A stretch of DNA of 64,000 bases from Steinernema hermaphroditum (Eukaryota; Nematoda; Chromadorea; Rhabditida; Steinernematidae), in contig CM059622.1 in the NCBI GenBank assembly GCA_030435675.1, forward strand, positions 5,022,001 to 5,086,000, in the 5' to 3' direction. Shown one piece after another: positions 43,922 to 56,816 of this stretch. Position 1 is the first letter of the stretch. The number at the start of each line of letters is the position of its first letter. Under the pieces are notes generated by a model, which saw only the letters and a list, made by a program, of their open reading frames with translations, was not told where the DNA came from and did no database searches. Made by a program: the position numbers and the translations under genes.

Positions 43922-45689
43922 CGCTGTGGCCATACTCGGCATAGCATGAACGCTGGTTTTTGGAAGGACACATTCTTGTATTAGTGCACATAACTGGGGG
44001 AACCAATCTTTAGTAATAACAACCTTCCTTGAAGCAAGCAGTTCTTCGAGTTCATCTGTGCGTATTCTACATGTTTATGTGCGTACCGTACGCAAGTCGA
44101 AAGCTTTCGCTGTGGAACGATGGAAGAAGAAGTCAAAGATGTCCCCGAATTGGGCCACAGTAATCCAATAAGTCAAGTCAAATCAAATCAATTTATCCAC
44201 AAATGCATGCCACAACAACAGCAATTGGGTGATACAACACTCTGGCCAAAGCACTTCTAGAGTGAGGGGAACAATGGGCGGCGGTAAAAACAGTTAGAAT
44301 ATAAGGGAGCTAACACAACAGTCACATGTCTTCAGTTGAAACATTCGATTTTGTCGTCGGGTAAGGCTGTATGAGCTTAGTCTTCGAGTCCTGCGTCTAC
44401 TTTCCAGTTAACTGCAGTGTGGTCTCTGCTTAACGAACCTTCACGAACGAGAACCTCCGCAGGTTTTTAACTTCGATGTTTAGACAATCTAGCTATGAGC
44501 AAGCATCGCGAAGTGAAAACTCATACGACACGCAATTGGATAGACTGCAACTGCCAAAATCTGAATGTTGTGTTTCATGGAAAAGGGATCAACTGAATCA
44601 GATTTTGCACTGCATACACGCAGAGGCCACGAGCACGTGAGAAGGAACGGTTGCGCGGAGATCGTGCCGCGATAATCCTGGTTAAAATAAAATGGAAAGT
44701 GTTCCGATGATGACTTTGAGTGATGTGTGCATGCTCTGAACTTTGCATTTTGCGACTGCCGTGATTCCAGTGACGTGGGATTTTTGATCGTCTAGAAAGG
44801 GCGCATGACTTTTGTCCAGCACAATTTGCATCTGAGCCACTTATCAACTTAAGTCGTTAAAACGTCGTTAGAAGCCTAATCAGATGCCTACATTCTTCAT
44901 TCACGCATTTCTATGCAAATATTCTCCCGTGGGTACTGTCGTTATTCGTGCTTTTCGGTCGTGTTTTCTGTTCATTGCGTAGTATTCACCAGTGTTACCT
45001 TCCATCCGAAACATTTTGTAGTCTAAGATTTGCGTCGTCTTGAAGATAAATCACTATAATGAACCTAATGCAAAAACCTACGGTGAACCTAAGTGACATT
45101 GCCGGAACTTATTCACCGGATGGCGTACACCTCGTGCCTCTTGATCATCGCCTACGGAATTGTAGTGACCTTCTTTCCACATCGGTGGTGTTCGAGTCGT
45201 CCTCGGCTGGAGGAAGTTGGTTCTACGATCTTCATCGCCTATGAAAGCATGATCTATGATTTATTGGAAAACCGATACTATTGGGTTGATGCATTGAAAA
45301 TTTCGCATTTTTGTAATGAAGTTTTTTATCACATATTATTCAACATTTTATTTAATGTATTCACCATTCGAATGGTTAGCGTGAGCCCACCTTGTGGGCA
45401 AGAGCTGGATTCCTCTCTCACAGAAAATCCGGGTCTAAAATAAGTCTAAAAAAGCCAATTTCCGACCTCTCGGCCTTATTTTGAGTGGTTTCCTCTAATG
45501 TCGTTAGTCGTGGATGAACACAGGTAAGGATTAGATAGATCTGAGAGAGTGCTAGATAAATAGTAAAAAAGGAATCTCTCAGCTCGAAATGGAGAGCCAT
45601 TCTGGGGGGCTAACTTGAAAATGTGAGGTCTGAGGCACCATTCCTGATTCTTCAACATTTGGCCTCTGTTTCCGTAAAGTACAGGTGAG
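43922..45689. other. Gene-poor
   Basis: No supported gene. Short ORFs around 45059-45443 have hydrophobic bits but no family signal. A run of AAGTCAAGTCAAATCAAATC at about 44170-44190 resembles a short tandem or retroelement tail. Confidence 0.35.
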
Positions 45690-45800
45690 CTCGCAGAGTC
45701 GCTATGTAGGCTTAGTAGCTGTGGGTGATAGCTACCTGCTGCATGTTTCTATCACCTGTTATGGTACTTAACCTATTGGAAACGTTGGAGTTAAGAGAAC
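45690..45800 (-). repeat. Dispersed repeat family, partial copy 2
   Basis: In reverse orientation it matches 59335-59450, most clearly GGTACTTAACC...TGGAAACGTTGGAGTTAA (45762-45796), plus the GCTATGT...GTAGCTGTG and CATGTTTC blocks before it. Confidence 0.5.
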
Positions 45801-47720
45801 ATCTTGATTTGGCGGTTCCGTCGTTCTGAGATTAGCTTATGATACGATGTGTGACGAACACAGCGATAGGTGCATTCGGTAGGTAGGACCTAACGATCTA
45901 CGTGGTTAAAGGCAGTTACCGTCGATCACACAATTAATGCCATAGGAAGCCCCTACATCAGTTCGCATTTCCCCATTTCGAGCTGCCAGAAAATTGGCCA
46001 TCAGAACAGAATAGACCTCCAATATCAAGAGGAATGCAAAGGACAAGTCGCCAATCATAGTGTAGGGTGAGAATTTACTGTAGTCCACAACGCGCCCATC
46101 CATTTCACCAAGGACGTAAATATTGCGAAAATATGACATTTTTACGCTATGCGAAATCTTCAATGACCTATGCCAAACCGAATACACAATAAATCCTATT
46201 GGAAAACCGACACTTACAAGGTAAAGTGTGCGTCGGCCTCAGATTTTGCTGAAAATTGGTATAAATGATTGCAACTGAACCCCAAAAGGGTGCATGCTTA
46301 TACGCACACTTGACCATATAAACATCGTTCGATATTTACGCGAGTGTATGCATTACATAGGTGTCATTTCCGAGATTGTGGTTTCTGCCTACTAGTTTTC
46401 TAACCGGGGTTCGATTCTTCCCACTATCAGTGTATATTTTTCGTCTTCCAGGCATATGTTTGTCTTCGTTATCGTTTCCAGTTTAATTTCAACCATGATG
46501 TACCAGTGGTATCTGCCGAAGTTACAGAATGCTTTTCACTTTGGAAGGTTCCTTTGTTACATGTTTCATTGATTGTCGCCTTTTTCCTCATTGTTCTCCT
46601 TGAAAGGAAACCAACTGACGTCGTTCCTAATCAGATGACTTGAGCGTCAGGCAGATTATGAGGAATGCGCCGTGATTAGAGAACGACTGGTCGTGTTCAA
46701 AGTGTGTAGTGTACAAAGACAACATAAACATCAGGTCCACTCCGGTCAAAATTGCACCGTCCACGTTCTTATCGCGACCCAGCTGAACAGCACGTGGTTT
46801 TGCACTTTGGTAACTGCTTCAAACATAGAGTACGGTATCTTCCGCCTGGAGACCGGGTGCCTAGCTAGCCTGTTTTGCAATCTGGTCCTTTGTCGCGTCG
46901 AACTTTGTCTTTTTATGTATCTACGCCTGCAGAGCGACCTTAAAGTGCAAACACAGTTCACTGGGCGTGCTGTCACCTAGAGTTGACCCACTGGACATCA
47001 ATCTTGTCACACGGGGGTCTGTGTTCCGCACATTGTCGTTCCACCCGAATCGATCTTCCGACCTAGAGAACTACCTTGTTTGCACCACTGAGGACCCTTT
47101 TTGATCTAGGACCAGTCGCTACGTGCGAAACCAAAGATGGAACGCTGCAAACGCGACAATGATGCCGATCTGTTGGCGCAGAAAGAGATCAGCTTCTGTG
47201 TTTTGTTCGCTTTTTGTAGCCGGATGTCACAGGGACACTTTTGAAAGCGTTGTGGCCAGTGTTTTTGAAGCAGGACAATACTGGTGTTTTGGTTGCTCCG
47301 GATATATATCTAGATGAGATCGGCCTTCGCCAGAGGAGCGTTTTTCATGTAGGCGTGATTTGCTGAGTTTCCTTATGTTTTTGCCCAAACAATAGAGAGA
47401 TTTTTATGAGTTCTTTGCAGATGTACGTTTATAAGTTATATCCCAGCCGAGCGGTGTTCTTCCTCTAGGAACATGCCGCAACTCATTGTGGTCGACATAC
47501 TCCTCAGCTCCTACTTCTGAGGAGATCATATATTTTTTTGTGGGCACTATTGTCTGTATGTTTAGTTCTGTCTTTTAGCTTTTGCTACGTGTCAGTGTCG
47601 GCCGGCGCGGTCGGGAGTGACCGTGATCGACGACGCGAGTTTTGAGCTTGTGCCGATCGAAACATATCCGACACTCGGCATGAAATCCTTGTTAGTGGTG
47701 CGTTTTTTGGTGTGCGTCAT
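45801..47720. other. Gene-poor
   Basis: No supported gene. Repeat debris is likely. A GGGGTTCGATTC word at 46406-46417 looks like a tRNA T-loop but has no cloverleaf. Confidence 0.35.
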
Positions 47721-48400
47721 TCATTTGTCGTTCAGTGGCCATATCCAATGGGAGTGACTCTCTCTCAGAGCGTTTATTAGATACGGCCACAGGCGCCAGT
47801 GTCTTTTCGGCGGCGCCACGTATAAAGTCCTCGAGATCAAGAAAAACAAACCGAACGCTGCTGAACCCAAAGGACGAGAAAAATGAAAGGCCGTGTCCAA
47901 GACAGAAGAAGCTAAATTTACAAAATCAACTTGATTCGCTCTGTAAAAAGATTCCATCTTGCAACAGCAATCTACAGCTGTCAGATTCAGCAATCTTGCC
48001 CCAAAGATTCAATAGAAGCCATCACAGATTTCCGACGACAGTACGAACGCCGATTCTCCGTCGACACCTTTTCCGTCTCCAGTAGATTTCGCGTTCTTGA
48101 TCACTGCTCGCTGATCTCCTTTTTCTCAGCGCAATCTCCTCTCGCCGAACCCGTTTCTCCTTTGTTAGCGCAACACCTCTCTTTCCATCTCAGTTCCCTT
48201 GGAATTCAATTTTTGCGAATTCATCGCCGACGGTCACTCCCTCCCGCGGTCACAAAGTACAACAACTCAAGGCCGATCGGCGCGCTCGCCAGGATGACCC
48301 AGACGGATTCGCTATCGCCGACAGACGGGATGCACTTATTTTGCATAACACTTCGTCGTGCACGTGACGGAACTCTGCACGGGAGTACGTGTTGACCTTG
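47721..48400 (+). other. Region with overlapping ORFs, possible unrecognised exon
   Basis: Two overlapping plus frames stay open (47735-48085, 116 codons without an ATG at its start, and 47931-48395, 154 codons). The first frame gives a Ser/Lys/Asn-rich product (for example KKLNLQNQLDSLCKKIPS) and ends at a CTCCAGTAG that could be an acceptor. I recognise no domain. It could be an exon of an upstream part of the nuclear receptor gene or chance. Confidence 0.2.
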
Positions 48401-51400
48401 TTGGTCAGTCGTGGTGATCTCTAGATCATTCTGGAGTTGTGCCAACAGAAGGGTGAAATGAAATCGTGCGTTTTTAAAGATTTTCGTGTGCGTTCGTGAG
48501 AAAGACAAAAATGAGTCATACCACAAGAATCTTCGATATTTGGCTATTTTATAATTATGGGAGACCGCCGACTTTAGCAGAGAAAACGTCACTTTTTGAT
48601 AAGAAATGCCCTGATGTCGTATCTCTCTGGTACGCAGGGAGACGGTCGTGCAGGCATATTTTGTGAATCTCATCGTCTCCGAACTACTGCAACATTCGTG
48701 CATTTTAATTTTAGTGCATTTGGATCAAAAGTGCTTCTGCTCAGTTTTATGAGTACTTTCTGCATTACTACCATATGGGATTGAATCAGAGGATGTCCGA
48801 ATATGTTGATCGAGCTTTTGGTAAGCAGTCAATAAAATGTCAAATAAGCGAAGTGGCCGTGCAGTTGTTATAAGTGAGCAATTTGATGACGACAGTAAAG
48901 CCGCGGACCCGAATGTCGCACAATTCGATTTAAACCTTGCTTTTCTTTTGCTTTCCAATCTTCAAACGTGATAGCTCCTGAAAGCGAGTTCGGACTGACG
49001 ACTGGGATTCTGACCCATTTGGATTTCGGATTCTATAGGGATCACTTGTAGCAATATTCTCTAGTCATATGCCAATATGTTACATATGTCTATTCCTGTT
49101 CATTCCTGTTGCAAAGCTGTTCAATAGTGGAGCTGCTTGAACAACACTATTCGCAAGGTGTCCAAACGCTGAATGTTCTCGATGTCAAAAGGCTATTTTT
49201 GGATTTGGAAATGGGTCTTAGGAAGCGATCTTGCGACCGACCAAGCTGCGGCCACATTTCCACGCTTGTCTCACGAAACAGGTCCCATCTTGCCCATTCC
49301 CTCGACGCATAAAATCTACTTCTAAGAACTACTTCTAAGAACGCTCTACTTAAAGTGTTGTGCTGCGCGAGTGTGCTTTATGATCTTTATGGTTTGTAAA
49401 TCTCTTGTTTGTAAACCAGGCGCAGACATCAAAGAACCAACGCAGATCCACATCACTCACTCTTCTGTGTATGGCTGTGTCGATCGTCGATCCATGCGCC
49501 ACCATTGAACTCCGTTCTTTACCGTTTCGGCGACACATTGAACGCTTAATTCCCGACCGACTCTTTGTAATTACTGCAAAGATAAAGTTGTTGTTGGCAT
49601 GTGACAGTTCCGTCGAAGTCACGTTCCTCTTGATGCCTCGTACACAAGGAACTCCTCGTTTGTGGTCGTCGCCCCTCCGTGTTTTGTGATTCCTAATCAG
49701 CGCTTCCGCGCCCGTCGCCGTCCCACCTCCTGCAGAGAGCGCCGCCGACGGCGGCACTTATTAGTTCGCGTGTTCGCGACCGCTCGGCCGATCAAAATGG
49801 TTCTTCGGCCGATCTGTCGACTTTGGTGATCGCCTCGCCACCGCCGCCGCGCCTAACCCGTTTGGAGTTCTGTCTTTGATCGTTGATTTTGACGCCTGTG
49901 GATTCGCCGGTCAACCGTAAATCAGCTCCAAGTTTTTCCTTCGAATTTCGTAAATTCGCGCGACAAAAGACTCTTCTGAGTGGGCGCCCCGCTGCATTAC
50001 TGTATTATGTGGTTCGATATTTCGGGTCCTACGTGCACTCCTAGCTGTGATTTGTATTTTGGTCCACACGTGTTAACTTCTTATCCATAAAGAGATTAAC
50101 TGACCGTAGGTCTCGGTTTGGGGCTCGAAGTATCAAGGTGATTCCGATCTTTGGTGTCTTCATGTCTGTGATTAGGTCATTGAGAGAAAATCGCGAAGTG
50201 TAAGACACTTATCACTTAAAGAAATGTGGCGATATATCAATTGTTTCCTTTTTCTTCCGAAATAAGAACTGTGGGTACAGTATGGAATGTGATTTCCTTC
50301 ACTTTAGCATGCATATATGTCAGTTTGAAACCAATAAGTTCGGACTTAAGTCCTGGCTCGGTAATAAGGCAGGCATTGGGGAAGAATGGGGTATACATCG
50401 GTGCCGAGGTGAGAGATTGATTGGGAAAAGACGGGGCACGGATATAGCAGTGTGGAAAGTGTTTAAAGTCAGTCAGTTTAGGTTGGATTACTGATATCAC
50501 AATGAACAGGTCTCTGTGGTGGTCTATTTGATTGGAAACTTTCAGTTTTAACTTTTCATTCGTCTATCACGAAAAGTGTCATGTACGCTATGTCATAGAC
50601 CGACTAACAAAACAGCCAAATGACGTTTATTTTTCTGAACGCTACGAGCAGGTGATATTAATGCTTTGTTCATTCGTTTTTTGTGTTTAATGGCTTTGCT
50701 TTGCCACTCATGGTTAGTCTTACTTTTCACAAATATGTCATTTATATGATACAGACCCCAATAGCTTTCGCCACAATGGGATAGATAGACTTACTTGGGA
50801 AGGAGCCTACCTTGACCATTTTTAACGGCTGAAAATTAGTTCTTATGTTTATGAGTTTTGCTCCGTTTCATCAGAAAATGTGTGCTGTTCATTCATTTCC
50901 ACACAAATTAGTGCACTATCAGCAAGAGATCGAGGTCCACCCGAAACAGCATACTTTTGCTTTTGTTTGCTCTTTACTGTACAGTGTTCCGCTGCACGTA
51001 CGTAGAAGGAAATTTCCCAAAGCGCGTGGCGATAGGCTATTTCAACGCCCTCGTCGATAAGCATCGAGGCATTTCCTGTGTCGAGATAGGATGTCAACGA
51101 AATGCTAGAGAAGTACGGTATGCACAGAAGGCCACCCATGAGATAGGACTGTTCCTACATCCTTCTATGAGGAACATTGCTTCAGCACACATATGTTAGC
51201 CTTTATTAGTAAAACTTCGCTTTTTAACGCAGCTACGACCTTTGACCGACGCTGCTACTGATCAGGATCATTATTCCGGTGCGTCAGAAAAGACATTTCC
51301 TTGACGGACATGTTGCCATTTCAGTCACGTAGAGCTCTCCCTTTTTTCTCCGAGAACTGTAGTCTCTCGGGCGACCAGAGGCGACCTTCGCCCTCTGGTG

Positions 51401-52120
51401 AGTGTCGTCTTCTTCGCGGACACACTGCTCGACACAGAAGTCGACCAAATGTTCACATGGGCGATCAAATAGACGTCGCCGGTGGAGTGATTATCGCCAC
51501 ATTTCCCTTTTAAATGTTATCTTTGTGCTTCGCCCCTCGAGAGGGCACATTTGGTGGATGCACTTTCCGCTGTTGGCTTCTGAAGTCTCCGCGGTTACTC
51601 AGACCCTCGAGGAGAGTCGCCGCGCGTGATATCGAAATTTCAGAGGGTAGTCTGCGCAGTAATGGGTTAGTCATCGTGTAGGGAGTGTAGTGGGGAGGGG
51701 CATCGTTGAAAGATTGCGAAAAGATTTACGGGAACTTTTTACGATTCTTGTACGATAGAACGTTTCCTTCAAAAGCATATAATTGTAATTTTTTATTTAA
51801 GTGCCCTTTAGAAGCCATGTGGATATTCCTCGATATATTTCCTATGGCCGGTTGCCTGTACTCTAAAAACTTCAAGTCAGAGATGCGGACTCGGTGATAT
51901 ATCGCAATCCGAGCCGCAGGTTTGGTCTATAGTTCTTCAGCTGCAATGTATTGCCCTTCTTGAACAGTAGGATCGTTGACGAATCTGTCAGCTTCTCGGG
52001 AATTTCGCAGTTTCGAAGGCATTTGAGACTTAACTAACTCACTCCGAATCGGTTGCCAACGCTATTTTATAAATTTTTGGTACCTTCAACAATCTCGTTC
52101 AGAATTCCAGTTAAAGGTTT
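48401..52120. other. Gene-poor
   Basis: No supported gene. A GC-richer island at 49,690-49,900 (CGCCGCC, CGGCCGATC words) could be a promoter. A small inverted pair TGCGGACTCGG / CCGAGCCGCA at about 51,886-51,919 hints at another foldback insert. Confidence 0.35.
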
Positions 52121-52124
52121 CTAT

Positions 52125-52250
52125 CAAACTATACTTTGCTTCGGCTCGGAGCCAAATGAGCCGAGTCGGAGCCGGCTCGGATTGAGAAATACTGAGCCGA
52201 ACCAAGTGGGCGAGCTTCGGCCCGTCTTGGTGGCTCCGGTTCAGTTGACA
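52125..52250. repeat. GAGCCGA-rich repeat
   Basis: Repeated and inverted words: GGCTCGGAGCC, GAGCCGAGTCGGAGCCGGC, ACTGAGCCGAACC, GTGGCTCCGGTTCAG. Likely a decayed foldback element. Confidence 0.4.
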
Positions 52251-52946
52251 GCTTCAAATTCTGTTGTTGTTTCATTTTTGATTCTGAGCGCAACGAAACA
52301 TACGTAGTACAAGGAAATAGGACTATTTGAATAGTGGTAAAAAAAAGCGGTAATCGAACACTTCTGTGAATCACATTCTTAAAAATAAAAAAAAGTCTGT
52401 CGAAAAATTACAATTGTTTACTGTGGATTCGAGTCAAGACGCGTTCATTTGAAAAAAAAGCGACTTAACTAACTCACCTCGAGTAGGCCAACCCTAGTTG
52501 TGAATTTTTGGTGGCTTTAACAGCTTCGAATGCTATGCTTGAGTCAGCTGCATCGACGGGAAACCTTTGCCGACATTCTCATAGTTATACCCTAGCGGTA
52601 AGCTGGCTAGGCAGCAAAACGACGTGATTCATGTTGGCCACCTATTGCCCTATACTTTAAGACCTAGATATGTTATGTAAGATCACCCAACTCAGATGAC
52701 AAGGTAGCAAGTAGTGACCTCCAAGAAGGAGTACTTCAAGTCCGGGTTTTAATCACTATCAACTTATCAGAGCGTAGACTAATGAGGATGATTTGTGAAG
52801 AACGTGAGCACACCAGTATGGCGATTGAAATTTTCATTCGATTCGAACACTGGTAAACACTCTCTTCCACGCGATCGGGCATCAAAAATACGATCCTTGA
52901 ACTGATCAACATCGCCAATCTCAGATTTTCAGCAATAACCCTTTAG

Positions 52947-53408
52947 TTGGCGATTTCCTTCTCCGTGTGTTTCGTGAGTTCAATTCTGAACTTCTTCCTC
53001 AGTGACCAGCATCACTTTCCCGACGCAGCTCGATGCTCCACCGCACCCATCCGTTGGCGCATCTTCCTGCCGTCCTCGAAGCACGTTTTTTGGATCTGCG
53101 CACCGCTCGCGCCGATCAAACATCCAACAGTTCAACGATCCAGCTCTAGCAGCGTCGGGGTACAAGAGAACACACACAACCCGAGCAGAGGCTCTGACGT
53201 CCGTGTGGCGCCCGAAATAGCCCCGACGTGTAATGTTGTTAAGTTTTCCGCGAATTCACTGCGTGACCGGAAGCTAAGCCGATTTCGGCGTTGTTGCTGT
53301 GTGACCGGTTTGTTCCTGGTAGAGTGGTTTGAGAAATTTGCTTCCCTTCTCACTGTCTTTCTTGATCCTGATCTCTATGGTTACATACTCATCATAACTA
53401 AAAATTGA
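52947..53408 (+). CDS. Doubtful open frame, possible exon
   Basis: A 153-codon open frame without an ATG at its start, preceded by TTTCAG...CCCTTTAG. A second plus frame (open 53002-53220) through the same DNA after the CTTCCTCAG at 52996-53004 reads a Pro/Ser/Arg-rich 70-residue tail ending EALTSVWRPK. Either could be a terminal exon; I recognise neither, and no upstream exon is seen. Confidence 0.2.
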   Translation: MAISFSVCFVSSILNFFLSDQHHFPDAARCSTAPIRWRIFLPSSKHVFWICAPLAPIKHPTVQRSSSSSVGVQENTHNPSRGSDVRVAPEIAPTCNVVKFSANSLRDRKLSRFRRCCCVTGLFLVEWFEKFASLLTVFLDPDLYGYILIITKN

Positions 53409-56095
53409 GCACCTCTTCAGTTGAGCACGGCTCTCCCATCGAAATACCGTAATCCTTCTTTAATGATTCCTCATGGCTTTAATATCAAAACAAGTTTTGT
53501 AGATGACTGTAGGTTCAGAATTTCAAAAATCGATGTCCTTTATGCAGCGCACTCGGACCGTCGAACTCGTTTTCAAATCTTCTGTCTGATGACGGAGATC
53601 ACGTTTTTGTAGCGCACGTGACTTTCCGATTTTGGGTTAACGAGATGAATCAAGTCACACCTTTCGATTGCTTCAGTTGTTTTAAAATTCTTTCTATGCT
53701 GTAAAGATGATTCACTTAGTCAAGATCGGCTAACATTGCACGAGCTACGCCACTTTCACTTCAAAATTCACATCTTTATCCAGAAAGAGGATCATGATTT
53801 CCGTTACATTTCCATCCTCTACTCGTCAATGTCTCACCTTCTGCCCGATGTTACACTTCTTCGTCATGACAACGAGATTCCCCGAAGATCGTCGTTTTTG
53901 TGCCTCACGTGACTTCCTGGCTGTGCACTTAAGTGCACAGTCACAAACAAGCCGAAAAGGTCGTACTCGAGGATTTAATTATGTCACAAACATTTCACCA
54001 TTTGTGCCGCGAATACAGTGGATCTTGATCGTGCTTGTTCGCTAGCAATAGAATGGAACTAGGGGCTACGGTAGTCGCAAGAGCGGAGCACTTTTCGGTC
54101 GCTAATTGCTTCCAACTATTTGATCGATCATCGCTGACATCCAGCGACGTGACCGCTCAGTCCATTCATTTCAACTCGTGGCGTTTCTGGAAATACCGAC
54201 CAGTCTTTTTGCACGTTTTGTATCCGATGAACCGTGAGAAACTGTAATTTCTTGCTTGTATTCAAGATCCACTCACATGCAGAGATCCCACACCTCTTAA
54301 AAACGTGAATGCGTCTTCTCAGGACGTGATGAGTGTTACTCACCATAACTTAGCTTAGACTTGCTTGGAAACGTAATACACTTAAACTTACAGGGTAACC
54401 AGAAAGTTCTGTAAAATTAAAACAGGATTTTTGTGCAAGAAAACGCTCCAGAAAACTAGCTCTATTCAGAGAGTCGACGGTGGCGTGGAATCTTTAAAAA
54501 TCTATGTACCCTATTTAAAATCTGTTAAAAAAATAAATTTAGGCAGAAAAATAAGAGCCTAAGCCAAGCCTGGATGTTGGCTCGTGCAGGGACCTATGAC
54601 CAGTGACGATTTTGAAATTTTAAATGTTCTGACAGGTGACCGGATTTATTTCATTGTTTGCTTGCAATTTATATGATTACCATCTAAGATAATTAATGAA
54701 AATGGGATTTTCTGCATTTTAACATTATGCCGACGCCATGTTATCCAAAAACCGACAGCCAAGAACCAAAATTTTGTACTTTTTTGGCTCTACCTTCTTT
54801 AAGGAAGTTATGTTTACTTTGTCGTTTACTTTTTTACGTTTACAAAAATAGGAATTATGTTATCTCTTATTGCATCATTTGAGGATGACATGTGAATTAC
54901 CCGTGTGACACATAATGATTCCGACGACACGGGCCCACCTGCATGGGGACTCGTGCGCGCCACGTTTGCAGCGATAAGTATCGCTCGGGTTAGGAAGTGC
55001 TCTTCGTTGCAGACAACTTTCTTATCTTTTGTGACCGCGAAGTGTTTCGTTGCCAAAACGTTTCTGATCGGTGTGGCGCTATAGGCGCTTTTCTACCATA
55101 GCCTTTAGAAGGTAATCGCTGCCGCGATCCTAATCTCTGAGCCGCTGTGCACCCCAAGGACGGGGAATCCCACGGGCGTCCGGCGACGCCTTCTTCGGGC
55201 AACCCGTCCGTTGATCATTTGATCGGCTAGGGACTTCCTCCCCACTCGGTGCAGTCCATCACCGCTTCCGATTGTGTTCGGTTGTTTCGCTGCGCTCGCA
55301 CTGTGTCGCCGAATTTCGCTTCCGGGTCTTCGGCGCTTCGCAATTCTTTGGAAGTTTTGAGCGAGATGAACTATTGACCCATTTACCACATATGCGAGGT
55401 GATCTTTAATGTATAGGTTTCGCCGAATCGTCTATCCTTGTAAGGAGCTAGGTGATGCCTTACAAATTTTACGTTTTCATTACCGTAGTAAAACTTATGA
55501 TTTCTTTCTAGAAATGCGAGAGAAATGATCAAAAGTAGATATGATATTTTAAGTGACACAAGATGGACCGTTTGTGGAATCCTGTCAGTGGGGAAGATTC
55601 AGTATCCAAAGTCACTGTTTTACCCTATTAGACCGTGTACTTTTGATGTACTTTAGTTGTTATCGTATGTATTTATAAGTTATAAGAGAGCTGTGTTTAC
55701 CTTATCACATCATATTTAGTTCCTGTTTGGTTGGGTGGTGGGATCAGATTGCTATTCTAATCTAAGTCCACATAAAATGGACATCAGAATCCCTTCGTCA
55801 AAGATTTTTCATTTACTTTTTTGGCATTAGTGGAATATGGGAGAAACTAAGAAACACCCATAACATAATGCCCTGGAGGAGTTGAGCATCTTTGCGAAGT
55901 CCACAACCGAAACTTTAAGGCTATTCGCATCTCTGTTACGGCACTTGTAAAAGAAGACCCTTTGAAATCTACGCTCAATATTTTGAGACTTCCTCGAAAC
56001 TCAAAGAGCTCAAAGTTCCAATTAAAATCTCGAATTCCAACGTGTGAAGCCTGGGCGTCGTCCACTAATCCACTCGGCCAGTTCTGTGCCTCGGG
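53409..56095. other. Gene-poor
   Basis: No supported gene. TTAGGC/GCCTAAGCC words recur at 54,538-54,565. The stretch 55,080-55,340 is GC-richer than its surroundings and may be a relic. Confidence 0.35.
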
Positions 56096-56159
56096 TTGTG
56101 TCCGCGTGTCAGCTGTGCTTTGTGCCTGTTTGTTCAAGTGGCGTCGCGACGCCGTCGGA

Positions 56160-56476
56160 TGAGTTCTTCGCCGTGGCGGTCGAAATGTGTCCTCGCGGCG
56201 CTATTCGCGGTTTGCGACCTTCTCAACTGTAGCGCGGAGATTTCCCAAAATCGGCGTTTGATGCGATTAGAAGGCTACCGCTACCGTACCCCTTTTCTCC
56301 GACTTTACAAAGGTCTTCTCCGTTTGTCTTCCGAATTTCGTCCGTTTCCGCACGTAGTCGGCGTCGTCGCCTCGGCGCCCAATTGTGGTCGCCGAGAAGT
56401 CGCTGCAGGAGGCTGCAACGAAGGCCGAAAAAAGCGAAACGGCGGTGTTGCGAGCGAGCACACCGGTTTGTTGTAA
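56160..56476 (+). CDS. Doubtful ORF with signal-peptide-like start
   Basis: From an ATG at about 56160 the frame begins MSSSPWRSKCVLAALFAVCD, ending the hydrophobic stretch at LLNCSAEIS: basic, then hydrophobic, then a small-residue cleavage-like site. The remainder is Arg/Gly-rich with no domain. It may be the first exon of a secreted protein or chance in a GC-rich patch. Confidence 0.2.
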
Positions 56477-56816
56477 TGGTCGTTCGGCGCGTGGGCTGAC
56501 GTCAGCCCAAGAGGGAGAGGAGGCCACTTCCTGCTCCCGCCGAGTTGTTGCGCCACGGCCGTCTCCTCGGGATACCGTACTCTCGACTTGTGCTTTGTGG
56601 TGCTTGGGAATTTCAAAAGCCAAGTTTGCATATGGAAGGCCGCAAAAGGTGCCGACCACGTGGCGCCATTGTGTCCTGTTGAAATGGCAGAATATATGCA
56701 TTCCTAAGAGCACTTTTTTTGCTCGCCACTTGCTATTATTTGCCTTTGTGCTCCACGCTGTGTTGCGAAACGTTTCCCAGCAGCAGAGACAACAGCGTGC
56801 AGCATTCACCTCCTGA

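Noticed and set aside
46385..46450. tRNA-like T-loop (GGGGTTCGATTC)
   Set aside because: Flanking bases do not pair into T, anticodon or acceptor stems.
48221..48703. 160-codon minus ORF
   Set aside because: No domain or splice context, and composition is intergenic-like.
49350..49757. 135-codon minus ORF upstream of a GC island
   Set aside because: Arg/Ser/Thr-rich with no motif; the overlapping plus ORF is equally open, so neither is supported.
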